64,000 nt of DNA from PALSA-1003 sp963791945 (lineage in GTDB: Bacteria; Pseudomonadota; Gammaproteobacteria; Burkholderiales; Casimicrobiaceae): positions 124,001 to 188,000 of the forward strand of contig CAWBUD010000003.1 in NCBI GenBank assembly GCA_963791945.1, read 5' to 3'. Within the stretch, counting starts at the first letter, position 1, and each line of letters opens with the position of its first letter. Positions 16,593 through 25,104 of the stretch are shown piece by piece. The translations under genes were made by a program, and so were the position numbers. The notes beneath the pieces are model-generated. The model saw only the letters and a program-made list of their open reading frames with translations. It had not been told where the DNA came from and searched no databases.

Positions 16593-17360
16593 CTACTTCG
16601 GCGCCATCCGTATCGCGCCGTCGAGCCGGATCACTTCTCCATTGAGCATCTCGTTGCCGATGATCTCGCGCACGAGCGAGGCGAATTCGCCGGGCCGGCC
16701 GAGCCGGGGCGGAAACGGGACCATCTTGCCAAGCGACTCGGCGTAGTCGGGGGGAATCTCGCCCATCATGGGCGTTTCGAAGATACCGGGCGCGATGGTC
16801 ATGACGCGGATGCCGACCCGTGCCAGCTCCCGCGCCACCGGCAGCGTCATGCCGACAACCGCCGCCTTGGACGCGCTGTAAGCGGGCTGGCCGATCTGCC
16901 CGTCGAATGCGGCGACCGACGCGGTATAGACGATGACGCCGCGCTCGCCGCCGGCGTTGGGCGCATTCTTCGCCATCTGCTCGGCCGCGAGCCGCGTCAT
17001 GTTGAACGAGCCGATCAGATTGATGTTCACCACGCGCGCGAAGCTGGCGAGCGCGTGGATGCGCTCCTTGCCGAGAATGCGCTCGCCATGCACGACACCC
17101 GCGCAATTGACCAGCCCGTGCACCGCCCCGAAGGCTTCCATCGCGGCCGCGATAGCGGCCTTCCCGCTCGCCTCGTCGGTGACGTCGGTGCGCACGAAGC
17201 GGACGCCGCGCGCAAGCTCCTTGGCGAGGGCGACGCCTTTGTCTTCCTGCAGATCGGCGATGAGTACCTTTCCGCCGCCGTCGACGAGCATGCGCGCAGT
17301 CGCGCCCCCCAGGCCCGAAGCGCCGCCGGTGACGACGAATACGCTGTCCTTGATTTGCAC
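16593..17360 (-). CDS. Short-chain dehydrogenase, 3-hydroxyacyl-CoA dehydrogenase type 2-like
   Basis: 255-residue classical SDR. NAD-binding TGGASGLGG at about 11-19, NCAGV at about 85-89, catalytic serine in YTASVAAFDG and YSASK (Tyr-x3-Lys) at about 160-164. APGIFETPMMGEIP and the C-terminal LNGEVIRLDGAIRMAPK are characteristic of the HSD17B10/3-hydroxy-2-methylbutyryl-CoA dehydrogenase group, which acts in fatty-acid and isoleucine breakdown. The substrate is inferred from similarity only. The gene stands alone between repeat-bearing gaps. Confidence 0.9.
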   Translation of the reverse strand: MQIKDSVFVVTGGASGLGGATARMLVDGGGKVLIADLQEDKGVALAKELARGVRFVRTDVTDEASGKAAIAAAMEAFGAVHGLVNCAGVVHGERILGKERIHALASFARVVNINLIGSFNMTRLAAEQMAKNAPNAGGERGVIVYTASVAAFDGQIGQPAYSASKAAVVGMTLPVARELARVGIRVMTIAPGIFETPMMGEIPPDYAESLGKMVPFPPRLGRPGEFASLVREIIGNEMLNGEVIRLDGAIRMAPK

Positions 17361-17461
17361 GACTTCCTCTCCCTATGCCTCGCGATTCCCCCGGAAAGAA
17401 GCCGGGGTCATCCCGACTACAGAATTCCGCTCTCTTCTCCTAGCGCTGCGCTCATCCCGGG

Positions 17462-18490
17462 CTACAGTATGCGGTTGAACCAGAGCACCGACAGGAACGC
17501 CGACAGCAGCGATAGCGCCGCAGCCGCTGCGGCAAGCAGCGCCGTGATCTCGGTCTGCTTCGTCTCCATCGAGAGGCGGGTATTGAGGCTCTCGTAGATC
17601 TTCTTCAGATCGACCGAGTTGTCGGCGAAGAAATATTCGGCATGCGTGACCCCTGCGATGTTCTTCAGCGCTTCCTCGTCGAGCCTGACGCGCATCGACC
17701 AGCCTTCGGAGCCCAGGATCTCGCCCTTGGCGGTCCCGATGCCGACCGTGAATACGCGCACGCCGCGCTCCGCCGCCATTCGCGCGGCCTCGATCGGATT
17801 CGGACCCGTGGTCGTCTGGCCGTCGGAGAGCAGGATGATCGCCGCCGAAGCATAAGAGCCCGGCTCCGCTTTCTCCGCGGAACTCGATTTCGCGCTGTCG
17901 AGCGGCGCGGCCTTGATCTCGCCTCGAGGATTCGAGGCGCGCAGGTCGAACTCGACGTCGGGAAAGATCGTCTTCAGCGCGACCAGAATGCCGCTGCCGA
18001 TCGCGGTCCCGCGCTGCAGCTGGAAGCGGTCGATCGCTGCAAGGATCTCCTGGCGGTCGCGCGTCGGCGCCTGCACGACCGAAGCTGTTGCGGCGAACGA
18101 AACCACGCCGATGCGCGCGCTCGCCGGCTGATCGGCGATGAACTTCCGCGCCGCCTCCTGCGCCGCGCCGATGCGATTGGGCTTAACGTCGCTCGCGCGC
18201 ATGCTGCCCGAAACGTCGATCGCCAGCACGATGGTCTCGTACTGGGACGGCAGGGTGAGCGTCGCGCTGGGCCGGGCGACTGCCACGATCAGCGTGACCA
18301 GCGCCAACAGGAACACGAGAGGCGGAATGTGCTTTCGCAGCTTTTCGGAGCCCATGGCCTTGCTCACCATGCCGAGGCTCGCGTAGCGCATCGCGAGCCG
18401 TTTCTTCCGGCGCAGCAGCGCCAGGTAGCCGTAGATGAGCACCGGCACGGCCAGCAGCAACCAGAGCAATTCGGGCCACAGAAAGGTCAT
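17462..18490 (-). CDS. VWA-domain membrane protein (BatA-like)
   Basis: 342 residues. Two N-terminal membrane helices (about 3-25 and 55-73) with a basic cytoplasmic loop, a periplasmic von Willebrand A domain with the MIDAS motif DVSGS at 92-96 plus conserved Thr/Asp positions (RGTAIGSGI, LLSDGQTTTG), and a C-terminal membrane helix. Last gene of a protease-MoxR-DUF58-VWA operon. Such proteins are thought to act with the MoxR ATPase in metal-dependent maturation of envelope or periplasmic proteins; the client is unknown here. It overlaps DUF58 by 4 bp. Confidence 0.92.
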   Translation of the reverse strand: MTFLWPELLWLLLAVPVLIYGYLALLRRKKRLAMRYASLGMVSKAMGSEKLRKHIPPLVFLLALVTLIVAVARPSATLTLPSQYETIVLAIDVSGSMRASDVKPNRIGAAQEAARKFIADQPASARIGVVSFAATASVVQAPTRDRQEILAAIDRFQLQRGTAIGSGILVALKTIFPDVEFDLRASNPRGEIKAAPLDSAKSSSAEKAEPGSYASAAIILLSDGQTTTGPNPIEAARMAAERGVRVFTVGIGTAKGEILGSEGWSMRVRLDEEALKNIAGVTHAEYFFADNSVDLKKIYESLNTRLSMETKQTEITALLAAAAAALSLLSAFLSVLWFNRIL

Positions 18491-19422
18491 GCGGATTCCA
18501 GATGGCTCGGCAGCGACGCTCCGCCGGCGAGCCGGCTGCGGCGCTTGCGCAGGTCGGCGAAACGCAGCACGGCGTCGATCAGATTGTCCTCGGTGGAAAG
18601 CTCGAGCGCGTCCACGCCCGCCTGCCTGAACGCCGATCGAAGCGCCTTCTCGCGCTGTTCGGCGATGAACGCGAAGCGCTTGCGGAAGCGGCGGTCGTGG
18701 GTATCGACCATGATCTGCTCGCCGGTCTCTGCGTCCTGGATGGTCACGAGGCCGAGGTCGGGCAGCTCCTTCTCCAGCGGATCGTAGAGCCGCACCGCGA
18801 TCACTTCATGCCGGAGCGAGAGCCGCGCAAGCGCCTCGTCCCAGCCCGGAGCGCTCATGAAGTCCGACACGACAAATACGAGCGAGCGCCTGCGCATGAG
18901 CGCGAAGCCTGTCTGGAAGAGCACTCTCAAGTCGGTCGCCGCCGAGGCCGAGCGCTCGGGCCGGGTGAGCATCGCGTGAAGGATGTGCAGCACGTGCCGC
19001 CTTCCCGCCCGCGCGGGAATGACCTTGTCGACCTTGTCGCCGTAGAAGAGCGCGCCCACACGGTTGCCGTGGCCGGAGAGGACACGCGCGAGCACCGTGA
19101 CGAACTCCGCGGCGACCGCGCGCTTGCGCACGTCGCGCGAACCGAAATCGACCGAGGGCGAAAGATCGAGCAGGAACCACGCGGTCACGTCGCGGTCCTC
19201 GTGATACTCGCGCACGTAAGGCGTGTTGAGCCGCGCGGTCACGTTCCAGTCGATGTGCCGGACGTCGTCGTGATACTGATACTCGCGCAGGTCCGCGAGA
19301 TCGAGGCCGAAGCCTCGGAAGAGCGTCCGATAGTCTCCGTGCAGCAGCCCGTCGAGACGGCGGATCACCGTCCACTCGAGCCGCCGCAGGATGAGCTCAG
19401 GACTGCGCGGCAACTCGGACAT
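18487..19422 (-). CDS. DUF58 domain protein
   Basis: 311 residues. Characteristic DUF58 segment DYRTLFRGFGLDLADLREYQYHDDVRHIDWNVTARLNTPYVREYHEDRD at about 30-78, followed by a degenerate VWA-like fold (FLLDLSPSVDFGS, FVVSDFM). Cytoplasmic, always encoded beside MoxR ATPases. It overlaps the moxR 3' end by 26 bp and the VWA gene by 4 bp, indicating a tightly coupled operon. Confidence 0.93.
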   Translation of the reverse strand: MSELPRSPELILRRLEWTVIRRLDGLLHGDYRTLFRGFGLDLADLREYQYHDDVRHIDWNVTARLNTPYVREYHEDRDVTAWFLLDLSPSVDFGSRDVRKRAVAAEFVTVLARVLSGHGNRVGALFYGDKVDKVIPARAGRRHVLHILHAMLTRPERSASAATDLRVLFQTGFALMRRRSLVFVVSDFMSAPGWDEALARLSLRHEVIAVRLYDPLEKELPDLGLVTIQDAETGEQIMVDTHDRRFRKRFAFIAEQREKALRSAFRQAGVDALELSTEDNLIDAVLRFADLRKRRSRLAGGASLPSHLESA

Positions 19423-20413
19423 GGCTCTCGAGCGGCTTTTCCGGAGCCCGCACGCGGCGCATGACTTCCATGATCAGGTCGTCCGGCGTCTTGCCATCGG
19501 CGAGCGCTTCGTAGGTCAGCACCAGCCGGTGGCGCAGCACGTCCGGCGCGAGGTCGGTGACGTCCTCTGGCAGCACGTAGTCGCGGCCGCGCAGGAAAGC
19601 GAGCGCCCGCGCGCCCTCGATGAGATGGATCGACCCGCGCGGGCTCGCGCCGAAGGCGATGTAGCGCGAGAGCCCGCTCGCGCCGTAGCGGTCGGGATGG
19701 CGCGTCGCCGAGGCGAGCCGCACGGCGTACTGGATGAGCGAGGGATCGACGAACCCCTCCCGCGACTCGCGCTGCAGCGCTGAGAGCTCCTCGGTCGTGC
19801 AAACCGCGCCGACGTCGGGCGCGTTGCCGGTCACGCGCTCGACGATGACGAACTCCTCTTCCTCCTTGGGGTAGCCGACCAGCACCTTCATCATGAAGCG
19901 GTCGACCTGCGCCTCTGGAAGCGGATAAGTGCCTTCGGTCTCGATCGGGTTCTGGGTTGCCATCACCAGAAACGGGTCTGGCACCTTGTGCGTCTCGCCG
20001 GCGATCGTCACCTGGTACTCCTGCATGACTTCCAGGAGCGCGCTTTGCACCTTCGCGGGCGCGCGATTGATCTCGTCGGCGAGGAGCAGGTTCGCGAACA
20101 CGGGCCCGAGCGAGGTGGTGAATTCGCCGGTCTTCTGGTTGTAGATGCGCGTGCCGACGAGGTCCGCAGGCACGAGGTCCGGCGTGAACTGGATGCGCCG
20201 GAACGAGCCGCGAATGGTCCGGGCCAGCGTCTTGACCGTGAGCGTCTTGGCGAGGCCCGGCACGCCTTCGACCAGCAGATGGCCGTGAGCGAGGATCGCG
20301 ACCAGCACGCGCTCGAGAAAGTGGTCCTGGCCGACGACGATCTTCTTCACTTCGTAGAGAATGCGCTCCATCGGCGCCGAAGCGCCCGCGTGGCCGGGCT
20401 CGGAGGTATCCAT
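19397..20413 (-). CDS. MoxR-family AAA+ ATPase
   Basis: 338 residues from the ATG at 20413 (MDTSEPGHAGAS). Walker A GVPGLAKT at 50-57, Walker B LLLADEINRAPAKVQSALLEVMQE, sensor 1 MATQNPIETEGTYPLPEAQVDRFMMKV. Chaperone-like ATPase acting with the DUF58 and VWA partners encoded next. The open frame runs far upstream without a stop, but that part overlaps the protease gene in another frame; the conserved domain begins near residue 15, so the 20413 start is preferred. Confidence 0.95.
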   Translation of the reverse strand: MDTSEPGHAGASAPMERILYEVKKIVVGQDHFLERVLVAILAHGHLLVEGVPGLAKTLTVKTLARTIRGSFRRIQFTPDLVPADLVGTRIYNQKTGEFTTSLGPVFANLLLADEINRAPAKVQSALLEVMQEYQVTIAGETHKVPDPFLVMATQNPIETEGTYPLPEAQVDRFMMKVLVGYPKEEEEFVIVERVTGNAPDVGAVCTTEELSALQRESREGFVDPSLIQYAVRLASATRHPDRYGASGLSRYIAFGASPRGSIHLIEGARALAFLRGRDYVLPEDVTDLAPDVLRHRLVLTYEALADGKTPDDLIMEVMRRVRAPEKPLESHVRVAAQS

Positions 20414-20454
20414 GGGTTCCCTTCTCTCGCGGATTCGCGAAATGATTGCGCTTG

Positions 20455-21402
20455 CTAGAACGGGGAGATGCCGATCGCCGACGCGGCGTTCTCGATCGGC
20501 ACCGCAAAGCCGATGCCGATGAACACGTGCTGTTCGGTGGGGTTCAGGATCGCCGTGACGATGCCGACGACTTCGCCGTCCGCGGTAACCAGCGGGCCGC
20601 CCGAGCTGCCCGGGTTCGCCGCCGCGTCGAACTGGATGAGATTGACCATGTCGTGCGTGCCGTCGCGCGAGCGATGCACGCGTCTCAATCCCGAGACCAC
20701 GCCCGAAGTCACGCTCGGGCCGATGCCGAAGGGAAAGCCGACCGCGACGACTTCGTCGCCAAGCGCCAGATCGCCAGTGCCGCGCAGCGTCGCCGGCTGG
20801 AGATCGTCCGGCAGCGTCTTGGCCTGGATCACCGCGAGATCGTTCTCGGGTTGCACGCCGATGACGGTCGCTTCGGATTCGGTGCCGTCGTAGAACACCA
20901 CGCCGAGGCGGTCGCCTCCGGCAACGACATGCAGGTTGGTGAGGATGATCCCGCTGTCGACGATCACCACGCCGCTGCCGACGCTCCGCTCGATGTCCTT
21001 CTCGCCTTCCTTGGGCTCGCCGAGCTGACGGACGCGCACGACCGAGGGGCGAACCGCCTCGTATGCGCGCGCGGCGGTGGACGGCAACGTCTTCGTCTCG
21101 AGCGTGTGCAGCACCGCGGCGTCGATGTCGGCCTGGGTGAAGTTGCGCGGTGCGGGCTTCTGAGCGGTGTAGATCATGAATCCGCCGAGCGCCAGGAGCG
21201 CGCCCAGCATGACCAGCAGGGGCTTGTCGACCTTCCGGATGGCCGCCAGCCAGCGCCGGCGAGTTGGTTCGGCTGGAGCCGACTGCGCGGCGTCTGCTTC
21301 CGGCTGAGCAGGTGGAGCACCCGCGTCCGGAATCCTGAACGGCGACCGCCGCTCCGCGAGTTGCGACCGCCTGGAACTGCTGTACAACGTCACGCGCCCC
21401 AT
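20455..21402 (-). CDS. Membrane-anchored S1C trypsin-like serine protease without PDZ domain
   Basis: 315 residues. Cytoplasmic Pro/Ala-rich N-terminus, one membrane helix at about 61-80, then a DegP/HtrA-type protease domain with the complete triad: His158 (LTNLHVVAG), Asp188 (ENDLAVI) and Ser267 (GSSGGPL). No PDZ domain follows, since the chain ends 48 residues after the serine. It sits 41 bp before moxR on the same strand, suggesting the ATPase/VWA system and a periplasmic protease cooperate. Confidence 0.9.
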   Translation of the reverse strand: MGRVTLYSSSRRSQLAERRSPFRIPDAGAPPAQPEADAAQSAPAEPTRRRWLAAIRKVDKPLLVMLGALLALGGFMIYTAQKPAPRNFTQADIDAAVLHTLETKTLPSTAARAYEAVRPSVVRVRQLGEPKEGEKDIERSVGSGVVIVDSGIILTNLHVVAGGDRLGVVFYDGTESEATVIGVQPENDLAVIQAKTLPDDLQPATLRGTGDLALGDEVVAVGFPFGIGPSVTSGVVSGLRRVHRSRDGTHDMVNLIQFDAAANPGSSGGPLVTADGEVVGIVTAILNPTEQHVFIGIGFAVPIENAASAIGISPF

Positions 21403-21505
21403 CTGCCGTCTCTACGTTACGCCTGTTGCCAATCGACCGCGAAGACCGAGAAACGTTTCGTCGTGTCCCGCGAGCACATTCTCGCACACCGGCGACGACG
21501 CCGCT

Positions 21506-22324
21506 TCATGCCTGGACGCTCACCACGTGCGCCTGCATCCCAGCCTCGACGGCGAGGACGCCGTAGCGTCGTCCGATCTCCCTCTCGGCGGCATCGGTGG
21601 CCTCGCCGAGGCGGGACGGGTCCCGGGTGTCGATCTCGCTGCGCAGCGGGGTGCCCTGACAGAACGCAACGGCCGGAATGCGCGGCGAATCCGCCCGGCT
21701 CCGCTCGGCGATGGTGACGATGTCCGGGGACGCCTGGAATCCCCCTTGAGCGAGGTCGCGGACAATCGCGGCCTTGTCGTGATAGCCGTGGGGCATGCGC
21801 GCCAAGAACCGCGGCGGGTCGTCGGGGAAGATGCTTCCCAGCGCGGCCGTGACCGCGTCGGCAAACCCGTTCTCCTCGATCCGATCCCAGACGTTGAACA
21901 GGAAGACACCGCCCTTGCAGAGGACGCGGCGCGCTTCGGCGAAGGCCTTCGCCTTGTCGGGGAAGAACATGGCGCCGAACTGGCACACGACGGCGTCGAA
22001 AGCGCCATCGGCGAAGGGAAGCTGCATGGCATCGGCCCGGCGCCACTCGACCGGGCGTTGCGTACCGATGACGGCGGCGTGATCGAGCATCGCCTGATTG
22101 AGGTCCGTGGCGACGATCTCCGCGCCCGCCAGAAGCGTCGAAGCGAGCGCGCGTGTCGCCACGCCGGTCCCGGCCGCGATCTCGAGCACCCTTCGCACCG
22201 GCCGCGACGCCAGTCGCCGCGCCAGGTCGTCGGCGTACGGCTGGAAGATCAGCGGCACGAGAAACATCTGGTAGATCTTCGGGATCGCGCCGGCGAAGAC
22301 CTTGTCGGTCGCCGCGCCGGTCAT
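21506..22324 (-). CDS. SAM-dependent class I methyltransferase
   Basis: 272 residues from the ATG at 22324 (MTGAATDKVFAGAIPKIYQ). SAM-binding motif I VLEIAAGTGVATRAL at about 46-60, motif II EIVATDLNQAMLD, and QLPFADGAFDAVVCQFGAMFFPD, as in UbiE/Methyltransf_11-type enzymes. Substrate unknown. It is the last gene of a minus-strand run (peptidase, FAD monooxygenase, monooxygenase-like protein, LysE exporter, methyltransferase) with gaps of 11-59 bp, so a role in small-molecule modification is plausible. Confidence 0.88.
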   Translation of the reverse strand: MTGAATDKVFAGAIPKIYQMFLVPLIFQPYADDLARRLASRPVRRVLEIAAGTGVATRALASTLLAGAEIVATDLNQAMLDHAAVIGTQRPVEWRRADAMQLPFADGAFDAVVCQFGAMFFPDKAKAFAEARRVLCKGGVFLFNVWDRIEENGFADAVTAALGSIFPDDPPRFLARMPHGYHDKAAIVRDLAQGGFQASPDIVTIAERSRADSPRIPAVAFCQGTPLRSEIDTRDPSRLGEATDAAEREIGRRYGVLAVEAGMQAHVVSVQA

Positions 22325-22367
22325 GACGGTGCGCAACGCGCGGCGAGCGCGAAAGGAGCGAACGGCA

Positions 22368-22994
22368 TCATCGCTCGGCCACCGCGAGGCGGATGCCGAG
22401 CACCACGAAGAGCGCGCCTGCCGCCTGCGACAAGCGGGTGTACGCCTTGGGATGTCGGGCGAGGAAACGGCGAACCGACGTGGCGGCGACCGCCAGCAAC
22501 AGGCACCAGACCGTGCCGGTCGCAACGAAGGTCAGCCCCAGGGCGATGAATGCGGCGATCTTCGTCGGGCTCTCGTGATCGATGAACTGCGGCAGGAAGG
22601 CGAGGAAAAACAGAGCCACCTTCGGATTGAGCACGTTGGTTACCACGCCCTGGCGAAACGCCTTCCAGGCATCCGACGCAGCGGGTGCCGAGGGCAAGCC
22701 GGCCGGATCGTGCGCGGCGATGAAACGCATCCCCAGGTAGATAAGATAGGCCGCCCCGGCCAGCTTCACGACCGTGAAGGCAGTCGCGGAGGTGGCGAGG
22801 ATCGCGGACAGGCCGGCGGCGGCCGCGAGCGTGTGCACGATGCAGCCGCTGCAGATGCCGAGCGCCGAAGCCACGCCCACCCGCCGGCCACGCGCGATGC
22901 TGGAGCCGAGGATGTAGAAGGTATCCTGTCCGGGCGTGAGGTTGAGCAGGACCCCTGCGAGGACGAACAGCCCGTAGTCGTGGATGCCGAGCAC
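22368..22994 (-). CDS. LysE/RhtB-family amino-acid or metabolite exporter
   Basis: 208 residues, six hydrophobic helices. Family signatures are LNLTPGQDTFYILGSSIARGRRVGVASALGICSGCIVHTLAAAAGLSAIL at residues 17-66 and FRQGVVTNVLNPKVALFFLAFLPQFI at about 112-137. The family exports homoserine, threonine, lysine and similar compounds by proton exchange. The substrate cannot be told here; the operon context hints at export of a modified metabolite. Confidence 0.92.
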   Translation of the reverse strand: MLGIHDYGLFVLAGVLLNLTPGQDTFYILGSSIARGRRVGVASALGICSGCIVHTLAAAAGLSAILATSATAFTVVKLAGAAYLIYLGMRFIAAHDPAGLPSAPAASDAWKAFRQGVVTNVLNPKVALFFLAFLPQFIDHESPTKIAAFIALGLTFVATGTVWCLLLAVAATSVRRFLARHPKAYTRLSQAAGALFVVLGIRLAVAER

Positions 22995-23024
22995 GACGAT
23001 CGTTCGCGAACCCGGGCGACCAGG

Positions 23025-23468
23025 CTAGCGCTTGCGCTTCCGGGCTGCGCTCTTCTTCGCCTTGCCCGCTTTGCGCTTGACCGCCCCTCTCTTGCCCGCG
23101 GGGGCCTTGCCCGCCGCGCGCTTGACCGCGCCCCGGCGCCCCGCCGTACGCTTCTTCGCCGCCGGCTTGGGCGGGCCCAGCCTCACGACCGATTCGCCCG
23201 ACACCGGGTCCGTGACGCCAAGCTCGTTGCCGAGATCTTCGAGCATGCCGCGAAACTGGTCCAGCATCGAGATCATCTGCGGCCGGGCGTCGACGATGCT
23301 CTGGAAGGTGCGCCATTCGCCGACCAAGCAGAAGGTCCGGTCGCCGGTCCTCACCAGGCTGCCGCCCACGAAGCCCTTGAACCCCGGCTGCACCCTGCGA
23401 TGGGCGTCGATGAATTCCTGCTCGCTGCCCGGCTTGACCCTGAAGCGGACCACGTTGAATGCAGTCAT
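23025..23468 (-). CDS. Antibiotic-biosynthesis-monooxygenase-like domain fused to a histone H1-like tail
   Basis: 147 residues. Residues 1-80 look like a small dimeric alpha/beta-barrel ABM/DUF718-type domain (FNVVRFRVKPGSEQEFIDAH, then TFCLVGEWRTFQSIVDARP). From about residue 100 the chain becomes a Lys/Arg/Ala/Gly-rich tail with repeated KRAAGK / KRGAVK / RKAGK units ending AARKRKR, like the C-terminal domain of bacterial histone H1-like or AlgP-type proteins. The tail is in frame with good codon use and no stop. Its purpose is unknown; nucleic-acid or polyanion binding is an inference from composition. It lies between the exporter and the FAD monooxygenase. Confidence 0.75.
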   Translation of the reverse strand: MTAFNVVRFRVKPGSEQEFIDAHRRVQPGFKGFVGGSLVRTGDRTFCLVGEWRTFQSIVDARPQMISMLDQFRGMLEDLGNELGVTDPVSGESVVRLGPPKPAAKKRTAGRRGAVKRAAGKAPAGKRGAVKRKAGKAKKSAARKRKR

Positions 23469-23527
23469 CGGATTCCTCCGTTCACGTTGTCGTCTGATGA
23501 TACCTCCTACGGGCACGTGCCGCACCG

Positions 23528-25093
23528 TCAGCGGGTAAGGCGCAGACGCTCGAAGACGTATCGGGCCAGCGCCGTGGGATCGACCCGGGTCCCGCACAGT
23601 CCGACATGCCCGTCGGGACGCAGGAGATAGAACGACGGTCGCGGAATCTGCGCGCGAGAGAGCTCCACGTCGTTGCCTCGGTCGTCGGGCACGGCGTAGA
23701 TCCGAAGAAGCTCGCCCAGGCCAGGATCGCCTTCCGAAGGCGCCGGCTGGCCGAACAGGATCAGGTTGAAGCGCGTGTCGTCGAGCTTGGCGAAGAGATC
23801 CTCGACGGCGCCGTTCGGCTCGAGCTTGAGCTTGAGCCAGGGGAAACGATCGCCCGCCTGCGGCGCGTCCGACCGGAAGGCGTCGAGCGACTGCGACAGC
23901 GGGCCCGAACGGTAGTGGATGCCGATCTGCGAGATGGTGCGGAACGCGATGCGCTGCATCCACTTCTGGCGCATCGCGAACGCCATGATCCGCGCGAGCA
24001 CCTGCGTGCGGAAGATGCCGGCGAGCGGGTTGTCGGAGACGATCAGCCGGAAGCCGCGGTCCGTGGTATCCAACAGACGGCGCGCGACCGGCACGCGTTC
24101 GGCCTCGTAGGAATCGAGGAGCGCGGCGTCCGCGCGTCCCTGCGCGACGAGGGCGAGCTTCCAGGCGAGGTTGTACGCGTCCTGCAGGCCCGTGTTCATG
24201 CCCTGCGCGCCGACAGGACTGTGGATGTGCGCGGCGTCGCCCAGCACGAAGCAGCGGCGGTCGCGGAAGTGCTCGGCGCTGCGGTGATGGATGCGGTAGG
24301 TCGAGAACCACATGCACTCCTTGAACGACAACCCTTCGCCGGCTTCCTTGCCGAGCGAGGGGATCACGGCGTCGAAGTCCACGTCCTTGTCGGCACGCAG
24401 CTCCTTGGGCAGGATCCCTACGACGCGCCAGTGGTCCTCGCCGCGCATCGGGAAGAAGAGATGGAAGCCGTCGCGCCACAGATACACGTTGACCTCGTCC
24501 GGCACCATGCTTCCCGTTGCGACCGTGTCGGCGACGAAGAACACGTGCTCGTAGGGCGCGCCCGGGAACGTGATGCCGCAGGCTTCGCGCACGGCGCTGC
24601 GCGCGCCGTCGCAGCCTGCGACCCACGCGGCCGTGACCGTGCGGGTGGTGCCGTCGGGCTGCTTCACCGTCGCGTCGACGCGATCGAGCCGCTGCTCGAG
24701 ACCGGTGAGCTCGGTGTTCCATAGCACCGGCATCCCGAGCTCGCGCAGGCGATCGCCCATGATGAGCTCGTTGTCGTCCTGGCCGAGCACGAGGATGTAG
24801 GGGTACGGGGTCACGCCCTCCCCGGCGTCGTTCAGAGGCACGTTCGCCATCCATTTGCCCTGCGCCCAGATGTTGCCGCCCGAGCCGATCTTGCCCATCT
24901 CGAGCGCGCGATCGACGATGCCGAGATGCGCGTAGATCTCCAGCGTGCGCGCCTGCACGCCCAGCGCGCGCGTCTCCCGCGCCGGTCCCGCGTGCCGGTC
25001 GATGATCTGCGCGTTCACGCCGCGCCGCGCGAGCTGATTGGCGAGCATCAGTCCGGTCGGGCCAGCCCCCACGATGAGTACGTCGGTGTCCAC
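23528..25093 (-). CDS. FAD-dependent aromatic monooxygenase (PheA/TfdB-type)
   Basis: 521 residues from the GTG at 25093, preceded by a strong AGGGAGG site. N-terminal dinucleotide-binding fold DVLIVGAGPTGLMLANQLARRG at about 4-25, the GD motif RCFVLGDAAHIHSPVGAQGMNTGLQDAYNLAWKLA near 270-305, and a C-terminal thioredoxin-like domain (RPSFYLLRPDGHVGLCG). This layout is that of flavoprotein hydroxylases acting on phenols or aromatic polyketides. The substrate is unknown; neighbours encode an ABM-like protein, methyltransferase and exporter. Confidence 0.92.
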   Translation of the reverse strand: MDTDVLIVGAGPTGLMLANQLARRGVNAQIIDRHAGPARETRALGVQARTLEIYAHLGIVDRALEMGKIGSGGNIWAQGKWMANVPLNDAGEGVTPYPYILVLGQDDNELIMGDRLRELGMPVLWNTELTGLEQRLDRVDATVKQPDGTTRTVTAAWVAGCDGARSAVREACGITFPGAPYEHVFFVADTVATGSMVPDEVNVYLWRDGFHLFFPMRGEDHWRVVGILPKELRADKDVDFDAVIPSLGKEAGEGLSFKECMWFSTYRIHHRSAEHFRDRRCFVLGDAAHIHSPVGAQGMNTGLQDAYNLAWKLALVAQGRADAALLDSYEAERVPVARRLLDTTDRGFRLIVSDNPLAGIFRTQVLARIMAFAMRQKWMQRIAFRTISQIGIHYRSGPLSQSLDAFRSDAPQAGDRFPWLKLKLEPNGAVEDLFAKLDDTRFNLILFGQPAPSEGDPGLGELLRIYAVPDDRGNDVELSRAQIPRPSFYLLRPDGHVGLCGTRVDPTALARYVFERLRLTR

Positions 25094-25104
25094 GCAGGCC
25101 TCCC

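Noticed and set aside
22302..23630. 442-codon plus-strand frame opposite LysE and the ABM-like gene
   Set aside because: Arg/Gly/Glu-rich antisense frame without domains.
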